DNA of 10,088 nt from an uncultured Synergistales bacterium (lineage in GTDB: Bacteria; Synergistota; Synergistia; Synergistales; Aminobacteriaceae). A model generated the notes under the pieces. It made no database searches. It worked only from the letters and a program-made list of their open reading frames with translations, and had not been told where the DNA came from. The translations under genes and the position numbers were made by a program. Below, in pieces: positions 1 through 6,043 of the stretch (its first letter is position 1; the number at the start of each line of letters is the position of its first letter). The DNA is taken from the NCBI GenBank assembly GCA_905233335.1, contig CAJOED010000033.1, forward strand, positions 2,411 to 12,498, in the 5' to 3' direction.

Positions 1-1
1 C

Positions 2-271
2 GCGTACAGGGTCAACCGTTACCGTGAAGATAAGACAATCCGTATAGAGGCTTCACAAAGGAAAGTGGGACTAATTCCTGTTGCTAAGGCTCAATCTATC
101 GCGGCAGGGCGTATAGGTTCGCAGAATGTTCGCTTCAACGTTATAGAGCTGAACAATGAGGCAAAGAGCAAAGATTTCAGGCCGGTGTTTTCGCTTGAAT
201 GTGTTTCTGGCGGCCGTCTGTATGAGATCAAGATTGACGCGATGACTGGCAGTGTTATAGCGTTCAATTAG
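2..271 (+). CDS. PepSY-domain protein, C-terminal part (5' end outside window)
   Basis: The frame is open from base 2 to a TAG at 269-271, so this is the 3' end of a longer gene. A GTG at 65 is an internal codon, because the frame continues upstream without a stop. The last ~65 residues show the PepSY pattern: an Ala-rich helix (KAQSIAAGRIG), a beta strand with an acidic run (VIELNNE), and the closing strand-turn YEIKIDAMTGSVIAF. PepSY domains are small secreted or membrane-anchored modules, some of them inhibitory propeptides of M4 peptidases; many stand alone with unknown role. The signal peptide, if any, is outside the window. The next gene is a paralogue, so the two look like a tandem duplication. 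An intrinsic terminator follows about 20 bases after the stop. Domain assignment is firm; function is unknown. Confidence 0.8.
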   Translation, partial: AYRVNRYREDKTIRIEASQRKVGLIPVAKAQSIAAGRIGSQNVRFNVIELNNEAKSKDFRPVFSLECVSGGRLYEIKIDAMTGSVIAFN

Positions 272-293
272 TAAGTATTGATGGCGTAATCAA

Positions 294-328
294 CCTCCCC
301 TCGTAACTTCAAGGGAGGATATTTTTTT
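294..328 (+). terminator. Intrinsic terminator after the first PepSY gene
   Basis: CCTCCC at 294-299 pairs with GGGAGG at 313-318 across a 13-base loop, followed by AT and seven T residues (322-328). The T run ends only a few bases before the Shine-Dalgarno of the next gene. Any transcript reaching that gene from upstream must therefore read through this hairpin. Confidence 0.7.
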
Positions 329-343
329 ATCAGGAGGTATTGC

Positions 344-604
344 ATGAAAAAAATATTTTGCGTCATGCTGTTTATCGTTATGACTGCGGGTGTGTCATTC
401 GCGGGGCATCATGAGGGGCGTTATGTTCGCGAGGAGGCCGGACGACGTAACATGAAGCTCATCACCCAAGACGAAGCGAAATCAATTGCTGCGAAACGAA
501 TTGGGCGTGATGATGTGCGCTTTCACGAGGTAGAACTTGACGATGACGGCAGGCGCGGGGGATTTTTCCCGGTCTACGAGATTGAAGCGAGAGCCGACGA
601 CTGA
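344..604 (+). CDS. Small secreted PepSY-like protein, lacking the end of the domain
   Basis: This 86-residue protein starts at an ATG with a strong Shine-Dalgarno, AGGAGGT at 332-338, five bases upstream. Residues 1-20 form a Sec signal peptide: MKK, a hydrophobic core, then VSFA with likely cleavage before Gly21. Residues ~38-80 match the first half of a PepSY domain, with the DEAKSIAAKRIG helix, the VELDDD strand and FPVYEIEA. The usual last strand and turn (of the form YEIxIDAxTGxV, present in the upstream paralogue) is absent, and the frame stops at TGA 602-604. No other frame just downstream restores it. The protein may be a degraded or rearranged copy, or a minimal variant. Its last 31 bases overlap the convergent nucleotidyltransferase frame. 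It is probably periplasmic, with no assignable function. Confidence 0.72.
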   Translation: MKKIFCVMLFIVMTAGVSFAGHHEGRYVREEAGRRNMKLITQDEAKSIAAKRIGRDDVRFHEVELDDDGRRGGFFPVYEIEARADD

Positions 605-1395
605 CCCCGAAAAAATTTACCTCCCTCATGAACGGGGGAGGCTTTTTTGTCCGCTATAACCGCTTTCTCGTAGTCCTCGTTCGTGTCGAACTCAAGCCAC
701 CCGTGCGAAAACCTCACAGCCTTCACATTCTGTCCCGACTCTATTATTGCGTTGAGGAGGTCGGTCATGTATGCTTTGCGTACTGTTTTCCCGGACTGCT
801 GCCAGGGTTTGTTCTCGTAGTGTTCGTATGCGTCGTTCATTATCCGCGTGATGTACTCCAGCCCGGAACGCGTGAACTTCAGAAGCCCGATGTACCTCGC
901 ACTGATTGCCTCAAGCGGTGGATTTTCCCGGCCAAGTTCCGTGATGTTGTTCGTGCCGTCAATCGTCAGGCTCTCCGTGTCGAAATCAACGCGACCGTAA
1001 CGCATCCGCCAGTATTCGCGCCAGTCATCATCGACGGAAACGCAGAAATCCCCCGGAGCACTCATCATAGCCCGCAGCATACCGCCCTCAAAAATTACGT
1101 CCGAATAGCTCACGATAACGTCATCAGAAAATTCACTTTTTGCCGCCATGAGGGACTCTACCATGTTCGTGTTTGCGTAGTCGGTGTTCTCGTAATATTT
1201 CACGCCCGAATAGCTTATCTTTTCACCCGCATAGCCGCGAACTATCGATATGTCATCAATCCCGCAGGCCCTGTATGTTTCTATCTGACGTTCTATTATC
1301 GTTTTTCCGGCGAACTCAAGCATACCTTTGGGAAGTCCCTCCGTGTACTTTTTGAGCCTCGTTCCCTGACCAGCCGCAAGTATTACAGCCTTCAT
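574..1395 (-). CDS. MobA/LicC-type nucleotidyltransferase, probable CTP:phosphoglutamine cytidylyltransferase (Cj1416-like)
   Basis: A 273-residue NTP transferase of the sugar-nucleotidyltransferase fold. The N-terminal signature LAAGQGTRL (residues 6-14) and PKG (22-24) bind the NTP. NTNMVESL (75-82), the metal-binding Asp in SYSDV (~99) and WLEFDTNEDYE (233-243) complete the usual set. By family and position it corresponds to C. jejuni Cj1416, which makes CDP-L-glutamine from CTP and L-glutamine phosphate; that substrate is inferred. A phosphocholine or sugar-phosphate cytidylyltransferase is the alternative. It starts three bases after the hydrolase gene, with its AAGGAG inside that gene. 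The tail from about residue 248 is not family-like. It is encoded across an intrinsic terminator and the antisense end of the PepSY gene, so the native 3' end may have been lost. Confidence 0.8.
   Translation of the reverse strand: MKAVILAAGQGTRLKKYTEGLPKGMLEFAGKTIIERQIETYRACGIDDISIVRGYAGEKISYSGVKYYENTDYANTNMVESLMAAKSEFSDDVIVSYSDVIFEGGMLRAMMSAPGDFCVSVDDDWREYWRMRYGRVDFDTESLTIDGTNNITELGRENPPLEAISARYIGLLKFTRSGLEYITRIMNDAYEHYENKPWQQSGKTVRKAYMTDLLNAIIESGQNVKAVRFSHGWLEFDTNEDYEKAVIADKKASPVHEGGKFFRGQSSALASIS
620..648 (+). terminator. Intrinsic terminator, potentially bidirectional, between convergent genes
   Basis: Bases 620-627 pair with 634-641 (CCTCCC with GGGAGG, plus a T-G and a C-G pair) around a six-base loop. 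On the plus strand six T residues follow at 643-648, ending the PepSY transcript. On the minus strand the hairpin is followed, after four bases, by six T residues (complement of 610-615), so it could also stop the opposing operon. It lies inside the 3' part of the minus-strand nucleotidyltransferase frame, upstream of that frame's stop codon. Confidence 0.75.
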
Positions 1396-1398
1396 ATA

Positions 1399-2013
1399 TC
1401 AATCAATCTCCTTTGAATTTGAAGCAAATAATTTTTTCACGAGTTCGACATCTTCACGCACAAAAACTTTTTCGCGTTCGGGGTGCCACATGTTGCAGAA
1501 CACAGGCAAGTTCTTATGCTTCACCGCCTCAATAACTCCGTCAGAAGCACGAGCAATAATTACCAGCTCTCCGCCCGTAAGAGTCATACATGCCTGGTTG
1601 TGATACGAATTGACCTCGCGCCCGTTGTCGAGAACATGACGCACTGCAACATGTCCGGGTACGTTCACGAGTTTTTCGCCGAAATAGTCGAGCACGAACT
1701 GCATACCCCGACAAAAACCGTAAGCCGGGATATTCTCATGCACCGCCATAGTCATTAACGCGTTCTCCGTAAAATCTCGTTCGGGAGCATTGCCGCCGTA
1801 TTTAGTGAGACTGTTTCCGCCCGTAAAAATTATTCCCGATGGCCTGACAACACGCACGAACTCTTCCAGCGATTTTTCGTCGAGTATGTTCGGAACGGGG
1901 AAGGGAATATAGCCGCACTCACGAATGAATGAGCTTATTCGCTGGTCAGCACAATCTCGCTTTTCGTTGTAGCTCTCGATGACATCAACGCGCTGTGTAA
2001 AAATTACGTTCAT
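1399..2013 (-). CDS. Class I glutamine-amidotransferase-fold hydrolase, probable gamma-glutamyl-CDP-amidate hydrolase (Cj1417-like)
   Basis: A 204-residue cytosolic protein of the class I GATase / peptidase C26 fold. The nucleophile elbow is GFCRGMQ (residues 99-105) with Cys101, and the partner His177 and Glu179 lie in MWHPERE. TGGNSL (64-69) fits the oxyanion region, and NSYHNQA (135-141) resembles gamma-glutamyl hydrolases such as PuuD. No synthetase domain or ammonia-channel partner is encoded nearby, so a free-standing gamma-glutamyl hydrolase is more likely than an ammonia donor. In C. jejuni, Cj1417 cleaves CDP-L-glutamine to glutamate and cytidine diphosphoramidate, and its neighbours are the same two families in the same order. 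The ATG overlaps the TGA of the upstream kinase gene (ATGA), indicating translational coupling; an AGGAG lies about six bases before the start. The fold is certain; the substrate is inferred from context. Confidence 0.82.
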   Translation of the reverse strand: MNVIFTQRVDVIESYNEKRDCADQRISSFIRECGYIPFPVPNILDEKSLEEFVRVVRPSGIIFTGGNSLTKYGGNAPERDFTENALMTMAVHENIPAYGFCRGMQFVLDYFGEKLVNVPGHVAVRHVLDNGREVNSYHNQACMTLTGGELVIIARASDGVIEAVKHKNLPVFCNMWHPEREKVFVREDVELVKKLFASNSKEID

Positions 2014-4763
2014 TTTATGCTCCTGTTCCGGCAGTCAAGCACGACGGATTTACGCGCACAGACCGCCGCAAAAATTTTTTCGCCGCACCCGACAGCAGCA
2101 GGTATCCCGAACTCCGCGCACCTGATAGCCATATGTGAGGCCGCACCGCCGTATTTCGTGATTAACCCCGCAATATTTTTCGTGAATATCCAGTCATACC
2201 CCGGGTCAGCTTTTTCTATCATGATGATTTTTCCCGCGATGTTTTGAGCGTTATTGTCATCAAGCAGGATACATTCAGCAGAAATCTTTTTGCCGGTGAT
2301 AAAGTTCGGGCGTGCGTCGGTCATGCAGACGACATCAAAACTATTTTCGGAACTCGCAACTTCCGGCATAATTACGCGTGAGAAGTCCTCATGTATTTTT
2401 TCCCGCAACGGCAGCATTTCGCGTATGTAGTCTGACATGTCCTGTTCTGTGTCGTAGGACTTGAAGCCGAGCAGTTCATGAACATCAAAGTACGACATGA
2501 CATCACGGGAAAATCCGAGTTTTTCACCAGCCTCCGCAATAATCTCAATGGCACGACTAAGCGAACGTGTGAATATGAACTTGAAGTATTCGCGTTGTTC
2601 GAGGGCGTTTTTCATGAAGCGCAGAATTTTCTCACGCTCCGTCCCGCATTCCGGGATTGTGAGTTCTCCCGCAAAATTTTTCTCTGTGAGTTTCTCTTCT
2701 CCCTGAACACTGCCCGACGTAAGATCTTGTGCGTCGTATCTCGGTGTCCTGATGTTGTATGTTCCCGCGCGCAAGTGTCCGTAGTTGGCGTTGAAGTCAT
2801 CACGGGACATTTCTCCCTTCATGAACTTCCTGAAGTCATCGCGGAAATTCGTAGCTACTGTCTCAATGCCCGACATGAATGCGTTGTACTCGTCCGCCGT
2901 CCATATTTCTTTGTCCCGGAGAGAGCCGCACAATGAACGCGCAATGAATGCCAGCCGTGCCTGACGTGAGAACTGCGGAGTGCCGTATGTCCTCACAGCA
3001 TTAATGAGTTCTCCTGCAAAACTCATCATCTCACTGACTCCTTTTGCGCCGGGCAATTCTGCTTCAACCCTGCGTCGTATGCGTTCGAGTTCGTGAAGTG
3101 CGTTCATGTCGTCCCGTAATATTTCGTCGTAATTCTCTATGGCTCTGAACGTCATATCATGCAGTGAGTTTTTCAGCGCAGAAATTTCCTCGTCGGTGAA
3201 GTGATTGTGCCGTAGTTCCGATAATTTCTCGTCAATCCCGAAATCATAACAGCTTATTACTATCTCGAACTCTATTTTGTCGTGTGCGGAAAAATCTTTT
3301 GTGAGTTTCGCGGCGTAAAAATTCTTGAGTTTTTCGGCGAGGCTGTCAGACAGTGAAGCGGGTATGAGGCTCTCAAATGCATATTCGACGCATATATACG
3401 GCTTGTTTCCGATTCTGTACATGAGGTCATGAGGGACTTCACGATAGCCCAGCGGCACAAGTCCTGCGTTCCATGCCCTGAAGGTGATTATGTCCCTGTA
3501 CAGCGAGTAGTCGAGTCTTGCTGGATTTTCGCCGATAATCTCCGCCGGATTCCAGAATGCCATATCCGACAGAATGTTATTGCCGGTGTTCTCGTGGAAG
3601 TTGATGTATTGCTGCCTGGCTATGTTCTTGTCGACGAGTACACGGTCAGAGAGTGCGCTTTTCCCGTACTGATAATTTGCCGCCAACGGACGAACCTGAA
3701 AGATAACAACTTCCCCTGCTTTTGTGATTGCGAACTCAATATCAAGAAGCAGCCTGCTCAATACCTCCTCAATTTCTTTTACTGCCATGAATAATTTTCG
3801 CCATTGTTCGGGGATGTTGTTTTTGTCTGTATCGTGTGCAATGTATATGACGCTTGAATGTCCTCCGCTAGTTACGCTGTCGGTTGAGCCTGACGAATCA
3901 TAATTTATCACGTAATACGGCCGGCTTCCCTGAATTTCCCGTGTGAATACGACTCCGCTCAAAGCAACATTCTGTGTTTGGGACTGCACGAGTATTTTTT
4001 CGTCGTCGTCTTCGGGGCTGTCTGTGAGGTAAGATTTTCGTACTCTCTCTATTGCGTCAGTAACACCTTGTGAGTCTGCCGGGTCAACGTTGAGGACGCT
4101 CTCATAGTGTCCGGCATTTGATGTTTCGCAGCTGTCCTCGTGTGATGACGAACTTCGGACGACGATTCTTTGCCCCCCCCTTGCGTACTTTCCGTAAATA
4201 TCGCTGAGTATTTTTCCGGGCTTGGCCTTGTACTCTCCGACACTGAATATGTACATGTCCTCAATCCGTGAGAGTGTGAGACGTTCACGCAATGCCGCAA
4301 GTACTTCTGCTTTTGTCGCGATAATTCCCTGCTGCCTTTGAGTGTTGGCTTTGTGGCTGTTGAGGGTGTCCATTATTCTTGAGGGTGAAAGATTTTCGTA
4401 GTAGTCTATGGACTGCACTTTTCCGCCGATGCCCTTCAGGTATTCGCGAGCTGCAACGATGGAGATACCGTCCCCGCGAAATAACGTGATTTCTGCGTCG
4501 CTGTATATGTGATGGAGTTTGCGCAGGTTGTCAGTGGGGTCCAGAGTCTCCTGAGGCATAACCCAGTCCACGCACTTTAGGTTTTCGAGAACTTTGCGTC
4601 GTTCGTCTTCTGTTGATACGATGTTGCCGACCCAAGCACGCGCTGAACTGTCAGAGATTAACCCGACAACATGAAGGTCTGCTCCCTCGTCAGCGAGTTT
4701 CAAAGCTCTCAAGTGTCCGTAGTGAAAGAGGTCCATAATTCCAAAACTGTAAGATATTTTCAT
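2010..4763 (-). CDS. Fusion protein: TagD-like cytidylyltransferase + PEP-synthase-like L-glutamine kinase (Cj1418-like)
   Basis: A 917-residue cytosolic fusion. Residues 1-~135 form a TagD/PCYT-type nucleotidyltransferase, with HYGH at 14-17, RGDG at 96-99 and a divergent LSPSRI near 125-130 where the second family motif usually lies. From ~165 on is a PPDK/PEP-synthase-like kinase. Its ATP-grasp part has RIVVRSSSSHEDS (199-211), SGVVFT (269-274) and DIEFAITKAG...FQVRPL (341-360). A central region contains YGHLRAGTYNIRTPRYD (661-677). The C-terminal swivelling domain carries the phospho-His in GGAASHMA (His877). The PEP/pyruvate barrel of true PPDK is absent, as in Cj1418 and rifampin phosphotransferase, which use ATP to give AMP and Pi. 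The likely reaction is L-glutamine + ATP to L-glutamine phosphate + AMP + Pi. The start is fixed by the domain boundary and an upstream in-frame TAA. There is no well-placed Shine-Dalgarno. A G8 tract lies at codons 195-197. Confidence 0.82.
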   Translation of the reverse strand: MKISYSFGIMDLFHYGHLRALKLADEGADLHVVGLISDSSARAWVGNIVSTEDERRKVLENLKCVDWVMPQETLDPTDNLRKLHHIYSDAEITLFRGDGISIVAAREYLKGIGGKVQSIDYYENLSPSRIMDTLNSHKANTQRQQGIIATKAEVLAALRERLTLSRIEDMYIFSVGEYKAKPGKILSDIYGKYARGGQRIVVRSSSSHEDSCETSNAGHYESVLNVDPADSQGVTDAIERVRKSYLTDSPEDDDEKILVQSQTQNVALSGVVFTREIQGSRPYYVINYDSSGSTDSVTSGGHSSVIYIAHDTDKNNIPEQWRKLFMAVKEIEEVLSRLLLDIEFAITKAGEVVIFQVRPLAANYQYGKSALSDRVLVDKNIARQQYINFHENTGNNILSDMAFWNPAEIIGENPARLDYSLYRDIITFRAWNAGLVPLGYREVPHDLMYRIGNKPYICVEYAFESLIPASLSDSLAEKLKNFYAAKLTKDFSAHDKIEFEIVISCYDFGIDEKLSELRHNHFTDEEISALKNSLHDMTFRAIENYDEILRDDMNALHELERIRRRVEAELPGAKGVSEMMSFAGELINAVRTYGTPQFSRQARLAFIARSLCGSLRDKEIWTADEYNAFMSGIETVATNFRDDFRKFMKGEMSRDDFNANYGHLRAGTYNIRTPRYDAQDLTSGSVQGEEKLTEKNFAGELTIPECGTEREKILRFMKNALEQREYFKFIFTRSLSRAIEIIAEAGEKLGFSRDVMSYFDVHELLGFKSYDTEQDMSDYIREMLPLREKIHEDFSRVIMPEVASSENSFDVVCMTDARPNFITGKKISAECILLDDNNAQNIAGKIIMIEKADPGYDWIFTKNIAGLITKYGGAASHMAIRCAEFGIPAAVGCGEKIFAAVCARKSVVLDCRNRSIK
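4173..4180 (-). repeat. G8 homopolymer inside the glutamine-kinase coding sequence
   Basis: Eight consecutive C on the plus strand read as eight G on the coding strand, spanning Arg195-Gly196-Gly197 (AGG GGG GGG). It is the longest G/C homopolymer I see in the window; the next is six bases at 8601-8606. It sits at the start of the ATP-grasp domain, just before RIVVRSSSS. A one-base slip would truncate the kinase domain while leaving the N-terminal cytidylyltransferase domain intact. Confidence 0.9.
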
Positions 4764-4773
4764 AATGTCATGA

Positions 4774-4803
4774 ATTATACAGCCTCCCCCGAAATATTAT
4801 CAG
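4774..4803 (-). promoter_or_regulatory. Candidate promoter for the kinase operon, close to the start codon
   Basis: On the minus strand a perfect TATAAT (complement of 4774-4779) is preceded, 18 bases upstream, by CTGATA (complement of 4798-4803), a 4/6 match to TTGACA. Transcription would start around 4767, leaving only about four bases before the ATG at 4763. The GGGGGAGG further upstream is about 19 bases from the ATG and would not be in this transcript, so initiation would be close to leaderless. Confidence 0.45.
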
Positions 4804-4811
4804 GAAGAGGC
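4782..4811 (-). other. Intergenic hairpin between the second ATPase gene and the kinase gene
   Basis: On the minus strand GCCTCTTCC (complement of 4803-4811) pairs with GGGGGAGGC (complement of 4782-4790), giving nine pairs including two G-U, around a 12-base loop. No T run follows, so it is not a classical intrinsic terminator. In a read-through transcript from the ABC operon it would fold just upstream of the kinase start. It could act as a 3' stabiliser or a weak terminator for the transporter mRNA. Confidence 0.4.
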
Positions 4812-4822
4812 CGTTATCACCG

Positions 4823-5926
4823 CTAGAATATCTGACGTTTTGCACGTTCCGCAATGGCTTCTTTGTCTTCCGGCGGATACCAACCCGGAGCAGCAATCTC
4901 AATCCCGCACTGTTCACCCGGAGCAAACACCACGCGATGAGGAGTCTGTATCTTCACGAGCTGTTCACCGACCGGCACAAGATATTCTGTTTTGTCCGTG
5001 AGGAATATCCGCTTCTCTATGTGCGTGATGTAGCCCGTGTCTTTCGTGAGGCGTATTGCGTTCGGACGGGTTGCGATTACCATTTCACTCTGCGCGTTTT
5101 CGGGAATGGGTAAATCTATCGGCTGTGTGTCGTCGCCTTTCGGGAAAACATGACCGTCCCTAAGAACTACATTAATGAACGTAGACTCTCCCAAGAAATT
5201 ATGCACAAAGCGTGAGTTCGGATGCCTGTACAAGTTTTCGGGAGTGTCAATCTGCATGATTTTTCCCATGTCGCACACCATCATTCTGTCGGAAATCGCC
5301 ATAGCTTCTGACTGATCGTGCGTAACGAAAATTATCGTGAACCCGAACTGCCGCTGTAACTCCTTAATCTCGAATCTCATCGTCTCGCGTAATTTCGGGT
5401 CAAGGTTGCTCAAAGGCTCATCGAGAAGCATAACTTTCGGGTTAGTTACGATTGCTCGTGCGAGGGCTATACGCTGCTGCTGTCCACCGGAGAGTTCTGA
5501 AGGGTATAGCTTTTCGAGTCCGTCGAGCGAACAGTGCCGTAGTGCTTCCTTCACTCGTGCGGTGATTTCTTTCTTTGCGACCTTGCGAATCTTCAGGGGA
5601 AACGCTACGTTGTCAAAAATATTCATGTGTGGCCATACAGCGAACGCCTGAAACACCATCCCTAAATCGCGCTCTTCAGGAGGAACGTAGAGATTTTTTG
5701 CCTTTATCGACACGGGACGGCCGCATAACTCTATTTCGCCTTCTGACAAGTCCTCAAAGCCCGCTATCATTCGCAATGTTGTAGTCTTTCCGCACCCGGA
5801 CGGGCCAAGAAACGAGAAACATTCTCCCTCTTTGATTTCGAGGTTGAAGTCATCGACTGCCGTAACTGTTCCCATTGTGCGCGTCGTAAATCTTTTCGTA
5901 ACATGACGTAATACTACCTGATTCAT
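4823..5926 (-). CDS. ABC importer ATPase (FbpC/PotA type), second ATPase of the operon
   Basis: A 367-residue ABC ATPase of the CUT1/iron/polyamine importer group, which energises a membrane permease on the cytosolic face. All motifs are intact: Walker A GPSGCGKTT (41-49), Q-loop Gln93 (VFQAFAVWPHM), signature LSGGQQQR (145-152), Walker B VMLLDE (165-170), and the H-loop His203 (VTHD). A C-terminal regulatory TOBE-like region fills residues ~235-345. Its AAGGAG sits eight bases before the ATG. It is last in the four-gene transporter set, separated from the permease gene by 117 bases, a wider gap than the others in the operon. It is clearly diverged from the other ATPase of the operon (7767-8834), so it is not a recent copy. 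It may pair with that ATPase as a heterodimer or serve another permease. Substrate is unknown. Confidence 0.88.
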   Translation of the reverse strand: MNQVVLRHVTKRFTTRTMGTVTAVDDFNLEIKEGECFSFLGPSGCGKTTTLRMIAGFEDLSEGEIELCGRPVSIKAKNLYVPPEERDLGMVFQAFAVWPHMNIFDNVAFPLKIRKVAKKEITARVKEALRHCSLDGLEKLYPSELSGGQQQRIALARAIVTNPKVMLLDEPLSNLDPKLRETMRFEIKELQRQFGFTIIFVTHDQSEAMAISDRMMVCDMGKIMQIDTPENLYRHPNSRFVHNFLGESTFINVVLRDGHVFPKGDDTQPIDLPIPENAQSEMVIATRPNAIRLTKDTGYITHIEKRIFLTDKTEYLVPVGEQLVKIQTPHRVVFAPGEQCGIEIAAPGWYPPEDKEAIAERAKRQIF

Positions 5927-6043
5927 AATTCACGCTCCTTTTTTGTGTGTGAATGTGTCGTGTGTGTATTGCCTCGTGCGTTTTAGTGCTGGTACACATG
6001 CCCGCTCCTACGCTGTCAGTGCTCCCGACAATACTTACTGCCT
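5927..6043 (-). other. 117-base gap inside the transporter operon with an AC-rich leader
   Basis: Read on the minus strand, the half nearest the downstream ATPase is rich in CA/AC dinucleotides (several short ACACAC and CACAC runs at about 5943-5970) before the AAAAAAGGAG ribosome-binding site. An inverted repeat GTATTG/CAATAC brackets the middle. I see no convincing promoter, terminator or small gene. An in-frame ATG overlapping the permease stop opens a short frame with no recognisable protein. Confidence 0.4.

Noticed and set aside
590..640. Simple frameshift that would restore the missing end of the second PepSY domain
   Set aside because: Reading the other two frames past 604 gives no YEIxIDAxTG-like sequence, so the segment is absent rather than out of frame.
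628..1416. Long plus-strand open frame (about 260 codons) opposite the nucleotidyltransferase
   Set aside because: The minus-strand frame carries clear family motifs, while this translation has no recognisable motif and its start lies inside a terminator hairpin. It is a shadow frame.
2010..4763. Annotation of the kinase as a true phosphoenolpyruvate synthase or pyruvate phosphate dikinase
   Set aside because: The phospho-His domain ends the protein, and the C-terminal PEP/pyruvate-binding barrel is missing. The operon context also favours glutamine phosphorylation.
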